A stretch of 25,373 nucleotides of DNA from a virus. Of this stretch, positions 9,813-17,829 are shown piece by piece. The stretch spans positions 1 through 25,373 of the IMG/VR virus record IMGVR_UViG_3300030333_002820; one strand, written 5' to 3'. The stretch's first letter is position 1. Each line of letters opens with the position of its first letter. The notes below the pieces were generated by a model. That model saw only the letters and a program-made list of their open reading frames with translations. It made no database searches and was not told where the DNA came from. Both the position numbers and the translations under genes were made by a program.

Positions 9813-10813
9813 CAATATACCTTTCCGTCCTCAGTACATATTACCCAGGCTCCGGTACGCTCGGCTATTTCCTGCGCTTGCCGCTTATCGGATTCTACAA
9901 ACCAATCTAGGCCGAGCTTACTAAACTCCCGAGCCTTATAATCGCTTATAGCTCTCGGTTTAGCTCTATCTGAGTTACTGCCGGAAAACATAATAAGCCT
10001 TTTAACGTTTACTCCCCAGTCCGCCAGCCATTGCTCGGTTTCTGCTCTATCGGCCTCGAGTCTGCCAGTAATAATCGTTACGTCTGCAATTCTTGGTAGA
10101 TACCTTGGTTTTGGTATTTTAGTATCTATCTGGGACGGTAATATATCCTCACATATTACTCCGTCCATGTCGAACCCCATACGCTCTACGTATAAACTGT
10201 TAAATAAATTCCACTCTAAAAAATGCGGAGGCTGTAGACTCTCTAAATTGTAGTCTGGTTGTAGCTCAGAGTTAGGGTTGCTAAAAATAGCTGCCGTAGG
10301 AGCTCGGAGCTCCTGTAGCTTACGCAGGGTATGCCCGTTCATCACAGTATCATCTACGTAAAGTATATTACTACCAGACTTGCCAGGCTTTAACCGGTTA
10401 CCCTGTCCTACGGCTCGGGGCTCTCCATCTTGGAGAGTATACAGAGGTAAATGTAAATGAGTAGCTATTACAGAGGCAGGAATCATACCGGATCGAGGTA
10501 TACCGCAGACTCCATCTAAATTAGCCGGGAGCACGCTACATAAGTCTACCGTTTTACGTACGAGCGTAGAGGTATAGATTAACCGAGCGTCTCTGTATGC
10601 TGGGGTCGGCTTAGCGTTATTAAGTGCTGCTCTACGCTTATTACACTTTCCGCAGGGTTTTACTCCTACGGCTTTAGTAACTCTGGCTACAGAGTCTCCT
10701 AACCCCTTTTTTAGGCCGCAATTGCGCCTAGTAGGCTTTTTCTTAGTAATGCCACAATTTACACAAACTACTCCGGGAGTCTGTTTGTGCTGTTTAAATA
10801 TACAATCAACCAT
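9812..10813 (-). CDS. Cys-motif / phosphoribosyltransferase / HAD hydrolase fusion
   Basis: A 333-aa three-part protein. Residues 1-68 carry C17/C20, C32 and the phage motif 'G-V-K-P-C-G-K-C-N-K-R-R-A-A-L-N' (C54, C57), a probable metal-binding part. Residues about 85-185 are a type I PRTase with NILYVDDTVMNGHT as PRPP-binding loop (149-162). Residues about 210-333 are a HAD phosphatase: FDMDGVI (D215, D217), TIITGR (T249), K293 in DYKAREF and WFVESDKRQAQEIA as motif IV. All catalytic motifs look intact. It would couple transfer or removal of phosphoribose with dephosphorylation, but the substrate is unknown. It overlaps the Cys-rich tail gene by 8 nt, an odd place for a metabolic enzyme. Confidence 0.75.
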   Translation of the reverse strand: MVDCIFKQHKQTPGVVCVNCGITKKKPTRRNCGLKKGLGDSVARVTKAVGVKPCGKCNKRRAALNNAKPTPAYRDARLIYTSTLVRKTVDLCSVLPANLDGVCGIPRSGMIPASVIATHLHLPLYTLQDGEPRAVGQGNRLKPGKSGSNILYVDDTVMNGHTLRKLQELRAPTAAIFSNPNSELQPDYNLESLQPPHFLEWNLFNSLYVERMGFDMDGVICEDILPSQIDTKIPKPRYLPRIADVTIITGRLEADRAETEQWLADWGVNVKRLIMFSGSNSDRAKPRAISDYKAREFSKLGLDWFVESDKRQAQEIAERTGAWVICTEDGKVY

Positions 10814-12098
10814 TTGATACAGTTACCGTCCCCGTTGTATCGCAAAAATCAGATAATTCAATTACAGACGATCCTGTTGTAACTGCAATAAATACCTGCG
10901 TCCCATCCAGATCGCAGTTACTTAACAGGCTTATTCCCTCGTCATACTCCCACAAAAAACGGCTCTCATCTACATCCATCGTAATCAAATCCTGAACAAA
11001 CACGTTTATCTCAACAAACCACTTTGTTCCGGTTTCTCGCCTAACTTTAATGTCGATCAGCGTTAACTGCAAATCGCCCTTTGTGCATTGAGGCTGTGAA
11101 TATGGATCAAAAGTATACGACCAAACGCAATCAAATCCGCCGAGCTGTCCTACAAACGGAAGGCTGTACGTTTCGTCCAGCTCATCGCCGCAGATGTCGC
11201 AATCGTCATCAGCCCACCCGCTAAACTGTACTTCTAATTCGAGGGGTATTCCACACTTACAGCAAATCAAGTTTATTTCTTCACAGCCGGCTAGGTCGTC
11301 GGCATTGCGTTTGATGTCGATGTCGTACACTCGGACATGTTTAGAGATTGACTTAGTAACGCCGTCACAATCGAAAGTTTCGCTGCCTGCAGTAGTGCTA
11401 CCCATAACAGCCATAGCTAACTGATTACCGCCATGAGCATCTATAAGCAACGGCAGGCTAAATTCACTGGTGGATAAAAATATAAACGGCTCGCCGGAGT
11501 CGCAGGTATCGACAGCAAACTCTATTCGTTCTCGCCATGTAAACACGGCAGACGGCAGGGTTATATAGTCGATTTCATCCAGCTCTAACGATCCCGAATC
11601 CATTTTCATCAACTCAAAAATAACTGCCGTGCCGCTCGAGTGTTCGCCGTCTATATGAATTCTAACGCCGTGCCAATTGTCATCGTCTACATAATCGGCT
11701 ATTAGCTCAATTCCTACGTTGTAGGTACTACTAGTAATATCTGGGTCGTACGTTAGCTCTAAATCAAAGAACGCTGAGTATTTGTCCGGCAGCTGCTGCT
11801 TAAACAATGCGCGACGACCTGGAAAGTTATCATTGAATACACCCTCTGCCCAGACTTTGCCCTCGTCAGATGGGCAATTAATGACAAAGCAATCGGAGGT
11901 AGTATTTCGTACGCTCCAGGAGTTACCTGTGGGGGTTTCATCGTCCCACTCCTCACCGAGAAAACCTAAGAATACTCCAGGTATTCCCAGAATTTCGCAA
12001 AAGGTAGTGCTGTAGATTTCGCAACAATTGCACTCTGTACAATCCGGGCTGCGTTTGCTAATCCCCACTAGCCGCATGCCTCCATATCTACAAACCAT
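10806..12098 (-). CDS. Cys-rich beta protein, probable tail-tip or fibre component
   Basis: A 430-aa acidic protein. An N-terminal Cys cluster (CTECNCCEIY) precedes a jelly-roll/LamG-like region (about 50-260: DNWHGVRIHIDGEHSSG, FILKSTSEF-like strands, VRVYDIDIKR). A second Cys module follows (CCKCGIPLELEVQFSGW, CDICGDELDETYSLPF, CVWSYTF), a recurrent arrangement I associate with Planctomycetota and their phages. The start is uncertain: ATG 12098 lacks an SD, ATG 12077 sits too close to GGAGG, and a GTG at 12068 is better spaced. Following two beta-rich proteins in the tail module, it is probably part of the adsorption apparatus, perhaps metal- or disulfide-stabilised. Confidence 0.55.
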   Translation of the reverse strand: MVCRYGGMRLVGISKRSPDCTECNCCEIYSTTFCEILGIPGVFLGFLGEEWDDETPTGNSWSVRNTTSDCFVINCPSDEGKVWAEGVFNDNFPGRRALFKQQLPDKYSAFFDLELTYDPDITSSTYNVGIELIADYVDDDNWHGVRIHIDGEHSSGTAVIFELMKMDSGSLELDEIDYITLPSAVFTWRERIEFAVDTCDSGEPFIFLSTSEFSLPLLIDAHGGNQLAMAVMGSTTAGSETFDCDGVTKSISKHVRVYDIDIKRNADDLAGCEEINLICCKCGIPLELEVQFSGWADDDCDICGDELDETYSLPFVGQLGGFDCVWSYTFDPYSQPQCTKGDLQLTLIDIKVRRETGTKWFVEINVFVQDLITMDVDESRFLWEYDEGISLLSNCDLDGTQVFIAVTTGSSVIELSDFCDTTGTVTVSNG

Positions 12099-12694
12099 TG
12101 TCCGTAGCTATTCTGCTTAATTGTTATCCAGCTCCCAGAGGCTACGGTTGCATCAGCAATATTGTAGACGGTTACGTTCTCCCCTGTATCTACCAGGTTT
12201 CCGGAGGATATGTAGTAAAGGCTAGCGGTACCTGTTCCCGCTGTAGTGCCTGATCTGCCAGTAATTCCATTAGATACTCCAACCGCAGTCTGGACGGGAT
12301 CAATTAGCCATAAACCCGATTTACTGTGTCGCTCGCATCTAACAAAGGTATCAGATGCAACTGGTACGGCAGAAGGGTTATATATTCTTATCTCCTCCCG
12401 TTTACTCTCTGAGTAGCAGTAATCGTAATAGTAGGTACCGTCTGCTGCTTGAGTTTGACTAGTTTCCCTGGAGAGCTCGTATATTTTAGCCTTGCCTGTT
12501 CCGAGGCAGTCATCAGAGTCTATTGCAGGTATTAGCTCGGAGGCTTTTACTATTACTTGCTGTTCTTTCGTACCGGAACCTAAACCCGTACGTATTAGCT
12601 GCTCTAAATGTTGGAGCCTCCGTTTGAGCGTCTCGTGATCTGCTTTTAGTTTTCTAACGGAGTCCCTGTCGAACTGATAGCCGTTAGAAACCAT
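12068..12694 (-). CDS. Coiled-coil plus beta-domain tail accessory protein
   Basis: A 208-aa protein: residues about 8-40 form a coiled coil (RDSVRKLKADHETLKRRLQHLEQLI), suggesting trimerisation. The rest is beta-rich with two related blocks, IRIYNPSAVPVASDTFVRCERHSKSGLWLID and VTVYNIADATVASGSWITIKQNSYGQWFVD (broken here by description: 'x-V-Y-N-x-x-x-x-x-V-A-S-x-x-x-I/V-x-x-x-x-x-S-G-x-W-x-I/V-D'). The repeat suggests duplicated small domains of a fibre-like protein. AGGAG precedes ATG and the gene overlaps its neighbours by 11 and 31 nt. Tail-tip location is inferred from position. Confidence 0.6.
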   Translation of the reverse strand: MVSNGYQFDRDSVRKLKADHETLKRRLQHLEQLIRTGLGSGTKEQQVIVKASELIPAIDSDDCLGTGKAKIYELSRETSQTQAADGTYYYDYCYSESKREEIRIYNPSAVPVASDTFVRCERHSKSGLWLIDPVQTAVGVSNGITGRSGTTAGTGTASLYYISSGNLVDTGENVTVYNIADATVASGSWITIKQNSYGQWFVDMEACG

Positions 12695-13496
12695 CCGTAT
12701 ACGTCTCCTGAATAGGTAAAGTAGGAGCCGATTTAGTAGTAATCGTAACTACGCTGGGATCGTAGGTTATTACTCCCCCGGCTGCTGGAGCTAAAGTAGC
12801 AATGGTACGAGCTAATAAAGAGCCTGAGCAGTCTACTGTACCCGATAGATTTAGAGTAGTAATACTTCCCGAGCTATTGTAGTTAACTCTACCGCCGTTG
12901 CTATTTAGTGTAGTTACGGCTGCTGAGCCTTCTAAGATACAGGAGCCCGTATAAATCGTTACCGTAGTTATCGTGGAGTCTGTAGTTAGGCTGCCTCCCT
13001 GAATGTTTGCAGAGGTTAGCGTACAACCGTCTCCTATTTCGATACTACCGCCGAGCAGCTTTATAGCGTTTATCGTTGCTACTTCTCCTGGGTTAAACGC
13101 TACGCCTACGCTGCCGCCTATAACGTTTAAATTATCTATATCCGTACCGATGAGCATTAGTCCGGGAGTCCCAGTAGTAGACCCGCTGCCTGATATTGAT
13201 ACGTCTATATTGCTACTTCCGATATCTAAATAGACCTGATCCAGCCCATTAAAGTTAACTGCTCCGTTTAATGATATCTGCAAGTAGCCCGCTTTACTTC
13301 CTATCTTTCCGGTATAACCCTGTACTGTAAAGTTAGCTATCGTCGTAGCGCTCTGATTAAGGCCGGACGTTACAGATACGTTATAGTCTGAAGTAAAAAA
13401 TACATTATCTCCTGATGTTGGTACGCTGCCGGTACTCCAGTTAGTAGCTGTCGAGTAGTCGCCGTCTGTCGCTCCAGTCCAGATTACGTCTGCCAT
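12684..13496 (-). CDS. Beta-helix-like adhesin/tail protein
   Basis: A 270-aa Ser/Thr/Gly-rich, Lys-poor protein. It opens with VIWTGATDGDYSTATNWSTG then PTSGDNVFF, the 'W-x-G-x-x-D-G-x-x-x-x-x-x-N-W' header of beta-helix and autotransporter-like proteins. Short repeated rungs follow (ATINAIKLLGGSIEIGDG, TSANIQGGSLTTDS, TVTIYTGSC). This points to a parallel beta-helix, as in phage tailspikes and adhesins. No catalytic residues stand out. It sits between the probable distal tail gene and the coiled-coil protein. Confidence 0.6.
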   Translation of the reverse strand: MADVIWTGATDGDYSTATNWSTGSVPTSGDNVFFTSDYNVSVTSGLNQSATTIANFTVQGYTGKIGSKAGYLQISLNGAVNFNGLDQVYLDIGSSNIDVSISGSGSTTGTPGLMLIGTDIDNLNVIGGSVGVAFNPGEVATINAIKLLGGSIEIGDGCTLTSANIQGGSLTTDSTITTVTIYTGSCILEGSAAVTTLNSNGGRVNYNSSGSITTLNLSGTVDCSGSLLARTIATLAPAAGGVITYDPSVVTITTKSAPTLPIQETYTDGF

Positions 13497-13497
13497 T

Positions 13498-14670
13498 TTA
13501 TGCGTCCCTTACGTTTTTTAGTAGTTGTGGTTGATGTATATTGAGATTCCTAAAGTCGATCTCTGGGTAAACTGCGTATTGCAAATAAACTGCATCCGAT
13601 CTAGTTAAATCTAGCAATTCTCCGTGCCCATTTAGTAAGCTAGGCTCTTTTGCTGCGTTTCCAGCCTCATCCGTAATAACTTCTGTTTTACCAGGAGCAG
13701 CAGTAGTACCATCGGCTTCTAGTGTATCATCTTTGACAGAGTATCCTCTGTCTAAAATATCTAGTCTCCATCCGTAAAGAGGGTCTATTTCCAGCTCTAA
13801 ATTGCAGCTAAAGTAGCCTACTCCGTCTGAGTGCATCGGAGTTATACCGATTCCTTGTATTTTACAAGTTTGACTTTTTATTCCTAATTTAGTTAAAAGT
13901 GTCCGAGGTTGTCCATTTTCATCCTCTGACTCTATGATATGAGATAAAACAAAGTCCTTAGAGTTTACGCAGTTTACAGCTCTAATTAACGGACTCGGAT
14001 AATCTAAAGTCCTAAACTCGATGCCTACGGTATATCTCGTATAGTCTATCTCCGGAGCTGGATCAAACGGTTTAAAGTTTGAATTGGTTATAGCTCGGTC
14101 ATTTTGGATATTATTAAAAAAATCAGATATAACGCTAGGCCACCCGAGAGGCACTTGGTTTCTTAAATCAAAGCATGCATTAAAGCCATTAACTAAAGGT
14201 ACGTTATTGTTTTGATCTGAGCCCGCTGGATATTCCTTTTGCCCCATATAAACGCCGAATTGGGCAGCCCTAGAAACCCTCGTAGTGCTCATTGTCACAA
14301 TAACCGGCCATTCTGTCGGGTCGTCCTCTTTAACTCCATTACCTGGATCTGGTTTTTCAGTCTTTATCGGTTTTTCATCTTCATCCTCTGGTTTTATCCG
14401 CTCATAAGTAGCGACAATCTCCCAAAGATTTCGAGTACCGGATACTGGAGAGGCAGTTAGGTTAGAGAGAGCAGTTAGATAGTACCTATCGTTTCCTACA
14501 TCATAGGCTGATCCGATACTCGGCATTTTAGGAGAGCTCAATACCTCGTAGGCTCCGTCCTGAGGATCGTCTACCTCGGCTAGGTATGTTACGTTAAAGC
14601 TAAAACCCTCTTTTATATCTGCTGAGCCGCTCCAGCCCTCATGCGATACATTTACGCTTGTTACTGCCAT
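13498..14670 (-). CDS. Probable distal tail / baseplate protein
   Basis: A 390-aa protein directly after the tape measure gene, the usual place for the distal tail (Dit-like) or tail-tip protein. The N-terminal region has beta-strand patterns with VSHEGWSGSADIKEG and LWEIVATYER, followed by an acidic/Lys/Pro linker (KPEDEDEKPIKTEKPDPGN). The middle contains ITNSNFKPFDPAPEID, YTVGIEFRTLD and CNLELEIDPLYGWR. No cysteine protease or lysozyme motif is seen. Assignment rests on gene order; sequence similarity to a named family was not recognised. AAGGAT precedes ATG. Confidence 0.55.
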   Translation of the reverse strand: MAVTSVNVSHEGWSGSADIKEGFSFNVTYLAEVDDPQDGAYEVLSSPKMPSIGSAYDVGNDRYYLTALSNLTASPVSGTRNLWEIVATYERIKPEDEDEKPIKTEKPDPGNGVKEDDPTEWPVIVTMSTTRVSRAAQFGVYMGQKEYPAGSDQNNNVPLVNGFNACFDLRNQVPLGWPSVISDFFNNIQNDRAITNSNFKPFDPAPEIDYTRYTVGIEFRTLDYPSPLIRAVNCVNSKDFVLSHIIESEDENGQPRTLLTKLGIKSQTCKIQGIGITPMHSDGVGYFSCNLELEIDPLYGWRLDILDRGYSVKDDTLEADGTTAAPGKTEVITDEAGNAAKEPSLLNGHGELLDLTRSDAVYLQYAVYPEIDFRNLNIHQPQLLKNVRDA

Positions 14671-14673
14671 TAT

Positions 14674-16008
14674 TTAAATCCTTACAACATTTACAGAGCC
14701 GGTATTCTTCTTAATAGCATCTAATTTATGATTACGTTTTCGGCTCTCCTCCAGCTCTAGCTTATTCTGTTCTGCTATTCGCTCCATAATTCTTACCTGT
14801 TTCTGCTGAGCGCTGAGAGCGGCAGTCGATCCTCTGGTAGCTATTCCAATAGCCTGTCGTTCTATTGCTTTTATTTCCTTTTTCTTAAACTCCTCGGACT
14901 TTTCGAGCTCATCGTTAGCCTTTTTGACCGCTCGTTCATATGTCTCCCAGCTAATAACTCCTTCGGATAGCATCATGTCTAAATCTTTTATAGTGTCTGT
15001 ATACTTTTCTATTGGCGTACGTAGGCTCTCGGCTAGTTTGATTCCTCGCTGTTCTAAAGCCTCTCTAGCTTTAGCTGCTTTTTCCTCTGCTTCTCTTTGC
15101 TTTTCTGCTTGAATCATTGCCTCCTCTGAGGCTTTTTTAGCTTTATTGGTTTCTAGAGTCCATTCTTTATAAGCTACAGCCCCAAAAGTAATAGTATTAA
15201 TCCATTTATTAAACGCATTAACAGCCTTTACTGCCCATACAACTATCTCAGTTAGGATGTTAGCAATCAACTCAAATATAGGAGCTAACGCTACGGCTAA
15301 TTGGTTCCAAAGACCCTCGGCAGCAGTCTTTAGCTTCGTCCAAGCATTATTTGCGTCCTGTATTTTATCTGTATCATGTTTACTAAGAGTACCCTGTAAT
15401 CTCTCGAGCTCCTCTCTCTGAGATTGGATACCTTCGGAGCCGCTCTGTAGCATAGGCAACAATTTTAAACCCTCCTCCTCAAAGAGTTTTGTAGCCATTG
15501 CTGCTTGCAAAGCCGGGTTTTCTATCTTCTTTATTGCATCAGCAATAGCCAGAAACCTCTCATCTGGAGACATTTTCAATAAATTGTCCGTGCTCAATCC
15601 TAGCTTTTCAAAAGTAGCTGCAGCCTCTCCGGTACCGATAGCTGCCTCTCCGATTTTCTTTTGCAATTTGCTAAAAATCGTTATAAATTGCTCTCCCTCT
15701 AAACCGGCTAATTGAGCGGAAAACGTTAAACTCTGTAACTCCTGTATTTGGAGTCCTAGAGACTCTGCAGCCTTAGCCTCTCGGTCTAGCCTATTCATAG
15801 CGTCACTAACCTGGCTAATCGCTTTTTTAACCGCTACAAATCCTGCAGCAGCAATAGCTAAAGGTATAGCCATCCCTTTTAGCTTGCCTCCGAATCCTCC
15901 GATAGACTTGTTAGTATCTGCCAGAGTTTTTCGGGTCTGGCTCATACCCTTATTGAAGCTACCGGTATTACTTATTACGTTTACCGCTAGGTTTGCTATT
16001 GTCGCCAT
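14674..16008 (-). CDS. Tail tape measure protein
   Basis: A 444-aa, strongly helical protein with the usual tape-measure start (MATIANLAVNVISNTGSFNKGM), a hydrophobic segment MAIPLAIAAAGFVAVKKAI (about residues 47-65), a central region resembling the 'L-G-L-S...L..M...E.F..I...I' tape-measure repeat, a second hydrophobic stretch (VALAPIFELIANILTEIVVW, about 240-260) and a long charged coiled coil rich in KAKKASEEA-type heptads to the end. It is short for a tape measure, so the tail should be short (by the usual length rule, of the order of 60-70 nm). The start overlaps the chaperone T reading frame by 41 nt. It has no peptidase or transglycosylase domain. Confidence 0.85.
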   Translation of the reverse strand: MATIANLAVNVISNTGSFNKGMSQTRKTLADTNKSIGGFGGKLKGMAIPLAIAAAGFVAVKKAISQVSDAMNRLDREAKAAESLGLQIQELQSLTFSAQLAGLEGEQFITIFSKLQKKIGEAAIGTGEAAATFEKLGLSTDNLLKMSPDERFLAIADAIKKIENPALQAAMATKLFEEEGLKLLPMLQSGSEGIQSQREELERLQGTLSKHDTDKIQDANNAWTKLKTAAEGLWNQLAVALAPIFELIANILTEIVVWAVKAVNAFNKWINTITFGAVAYKEWTLETNKAKKASEEAMIQAEKQREAEEKAAKAREALEQRGIKLAESLRTPIEKYTDTIKDLDMMLSEGVISWETYERAVKKANDELEKSEEFKKKEIKAIERQAIGIATRGSTAALSAQQKQVRIMERIAEQNKLELEESRKRNHKLDAIKKNTGSVNVVRI

Positions 16009-16306
16009 ATTTCGCCGCTATTACTGCTCTAAACTCGTCTACTGAGTTATCGGGTTTATCTGTCGGTATATAATCTGCGGGACTAGTGCCGGTACCCTTA
16101 CCTCCTAGAGCTGCATAAACCATAGAGGCTAAAGTACCAGTCTGTAGCCAGTCCATCTCGAACCCAAAGGGCTCGAGATAAACCCCGTAGGCTACCCACT
16201 CGTCCGCCTGTTCAGGAGTTATCTGGGATAGCATCAAATCAACGTCTACGTACCCTAGCTGTAGGGCTAATCTGTAGTAGAATCGTCTACGCTGATTTGT
16301 TCGGAG
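15968..16306 (-). CDS. Tail assembly chaperone T segment, expressed by -1 frameshift
   Basis: The -1 frame is open from the slippery site at 16312-16306 to the stop at 15968. The segment before the only in-frame ATG (16237) already shows the conserved pattern RFYYRLALQLGYVDVDLML, continuing into SQITPEQADEWVAYGVYLEPFG, which matches the 'Q-x-x-E-W-x-A-Y-x-x-L-E-P-F-G' part of T/DUF4035-like tail proteins. The ATG at 16237 has no Shine-Dalgarno. I therefore read this as the C-terminal part of a G-T fusion (about 232 aa in total), not a separate gene. The fusion would bind tape measure during tail assembly and is needed in small amounts. Confidence 0.8.
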   Translation of the reverse strand, partial: LRTNQRRRFYYRLALQLGYVDVDLMLSQITPEQADEWVAYGVYLEPFGFEMDWLQTGTLASMVYAALGGKGTGTSPADYIPTDKPDNSVDEFRAVIAAKYGDNSKPSGKRNK

Positions 16307-16665
16307 TTTTTTACAGTGTCGTCTATATCGCCCTTATTAAATCCGCAGTGTTCCTGGCACGCATCATAAATACGAGACGATACAAACGCATCTAAATTAG
16401 CTAGAGCGGATAAATCGCCGTCTGAAAATATACGCTCTCCGGCATCGTCTACTATGCAGAGAGCTAAAAGCCTCCTAGTTGCATCCTGTAGCCTCTCGCG
16501 CATAATTCCTTTGCCGTTTTTAGCTATTAGGCAGGTTTCATATTGGCTTTTTTCGCTTTCGCTTAGAGACTGAATACGCACGGTTACCTCCCGCTCTGGA
16601 ATATCTACCGTAGCGTATCGTCTCTCACAAAGCTTTAATAATGCCTCTCTACTCGCAACCGTCAT
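16267..16665 (-). CDS. Tail assembly chaperone (G-like)
   Basis: A 132-aa zero-frame product: RYATVDIPEREVTVRIQSLSESEKSQYE near the N-terminus, a helical body, and DDAGERIFSDGDLSALANLDAFVSSRIYDAC, typical of the G-type chaperones ahead of tape measures. The C-terminal tail after about residue 110 is acidic. Codon 119 (AAA) and codon 120 (AAC) form the slippery site, so a minority of ribosomes would make the G-T fusion. GGAGGAG precedes ATG. It chaperones the tape measure and is absent from mature virions in characterised phages. Confidence 0.8.
   Translation of the reverse strand: MTVASREALLKLCERRYATVDIPEREVTVRIQSLSESEKSQYETCLIAKNGKGIMRERLQDATRRLLALCIVDDAGERIFSDGDLSALANLDAFVSSRIYDACQEHCGFNKGDIDDTVKNSEQISVDDSTTD
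16306..16312 (-). other. Programmed -1 ribosomal frameshift site A AAA AAC
   Basis: The zero frame reads GTA AAA AAC, giving a canonical X-XXY-YYZ heptamer (A AAA AAC) 40 nt before the zero-frame stop. Slipping back one base continues as CTC CGA ACA AAT and remains open for 112 codons through the T segment. A small hairpin CCCUA-CAGC-UAGGG starts two bases after the zero-frame stop (16269-16267). Confidence 0.85.
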
Positions 16666-16954
16666 TATCTAACTCCTCCATTGGCTCTACTTCCGGTACC
16701 ATACTAACGCGTTCATAACTCTCCCCCATTAGAGAGCCTATAGCCTCTAGTACTGTCTGTTTAGCATCGTCGTTAAAATGTGCGATAAGGTTAATACAGC
16801 TATTTTCGCCTACCGTTAAAAATCCGATTAGGTCGTTATCGATATAAATGGCTCTCTGATCTGTTGCAGTTAGAGGCTTATCTATTCCTAACTTCTCGTA
16901 TCTTTCCCTGGTAGCGGTTGTCGCTGGATGTTCCTCTACTCGTAATCCCTCCAT
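16649..16954 (-). CDS. Hypothetical protein between tail tube and chaperone (101 aa)
   Basis: An acidic 101-aa protein with a helical N-terminus (TATRERYEKLGIDKPLTATDQRA), two hydrophobic strands (IGFLTVG, CINLIAHF) and an acidic tail (VEPMEELDNDG). AAGGAG precedes ATG; it overlaps the G-like gene by 17 nt. Not recognised. Small proteins at this site are often extra tail chaperones or tube-capping factors. Confidence 0.65.
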   Translation of the reverse strand: MEGLRVEEHPATTATRERYEKLGIDKPLTATDQRAIYIDNDLIGFLTVGENSCINLIAHFNDDAKQTVLEAIGSLMGESYERVSMVPEVEPMEELDNDGCE

Positions 16955-16969
16955 TATTTAGCTCCTTAA

Positions 16970-17395
16970 CTAACTTCCTGCGGTATATGTCGGCTCAGTT
17001 TCACCGTCGAATTGTACCGTACAACTAATTTTCATTATCTCGCCTGGTGCTGCTGAGGCAGTACCTCTGGACTGGATAAACCCGGAGCCAGCAAAAGTAG
17101 CTGCTGTACCGGAACTCGTGGCTTTAGGCCATGTAATAGTTATAGTTTCCGCCGCAGCAGTGATATCAGGTAGTGCCTGATCTGCTGCGTATAGAAACTC
17201 TACATCAAACGTGCCGGGCTCGTGGATATCCGCAGGGATATATAATTTGCTCCCGTCTGCTGATACTGACAAATCAGTAATATCTAGAGCGTCTCTAGAT
17301 TGCTCTACTGAGCCGATGCTGGTTATTTTGCCGGTTAGCGCAGAAGTACCAAATGATACGCTTGCTCCCTGGCTCGCATAGTTTTTAAGTGCCAT
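16970..17395 (-). CDS. Major tail tube protein
   Basis: A 141-aa beta-rich protein typical of the lambda gpV/HK97 tube family: N-terminal ASQGASVSFGTSALTGKITSIG, a DALDITDLSVSADGSK loop, TFDVEFLYAADQ, ending with KISCTVQFDGE. No Ig-like C-terminal domain is present, so it is the minimal tube form. TAGGAGTG precedes ATG. It polymerises around the tape measure; located between the tail terminator and the chaperones as expected. Confidence 0.8.
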   Translation of the reverse strand: MALKNYASQGASVSFGTSALTGKITSIGSVEQSRDALDITDLSVSADGSKLYIPADIHEPGTFDVEFLYAADQALPDITAAAETITITWPKATSSGTAATFAGSGFIQSRGTASAAPGEIMKISCTVQFDGETEPTYTAGS

Positions 17396-17406
17396 TTAAT
17401 TCACTC

Positions 17407-17829
17407 CTAAAATGACGGTATAGTGTTAGTGTGTGTTATATCAAACTCTAGCAAAACTCTGTGCCTCCCTAAATCGCTTCCATCTGTAGGAGGCTCGTAG
17501 GTTTCGTTACGGTTAGTTAGTCTTACCGAGTTTATTGTTTCGCTGCCCATCGAGCCAGAGTAACCCTGAGTAACTAGCCTAATAGCCTCTCCTGCTGAGT
17601 TGCTGGATATATGGGAATCGCTGTATATGTCTACCTGTACTGTACTTGTTACGCTTCCGGATGATCCCGCTAGTACATCGTGAGGGTCAGAAAATATAAC
17701 GTTATAAACTACTGCCGGCAATGTGGCGTCCTGTGGCAGTACTCCTGGGTAAATCCTAGTCCCTACTTCATCCGTTACGCTTGTTTGTCCTACTAGGTAG
17801 GCTCTTAGCCCTCTTCCGATATCTGCCAT
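17407..17829 (-). CDS. Tail terminator protein (DUF3168-like)
   Basis: A 140-aa protein with the DUF3168 pattern: 'R-A-Y-L-V-G...V-T-D-E-V-G-T-R-I-Y-P-G-V-L-P-Q-D-A-T-L-P-A-V-V-Y' then VQVDIYSDSH and a C-terminal LLEFDITHTN strand. In this position it should cap the tail tube and join it to the head connector. It starts within a base of the gp10-like gene's end. Confidence 0.85.
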   Translation of the reverse strand: MADIGRGLRAYLVGQTSVTDEVGTRIYPGVLPQDATLPAVVYNVIFSDPHDVLAGSSGSVTSTVQVDIYSDSHISSNSAGEAIRLVTQGYSGSMGSETINSVRLTNRNETYEPPTDGSDLGRHRVLLEFDITHTNTIPSF

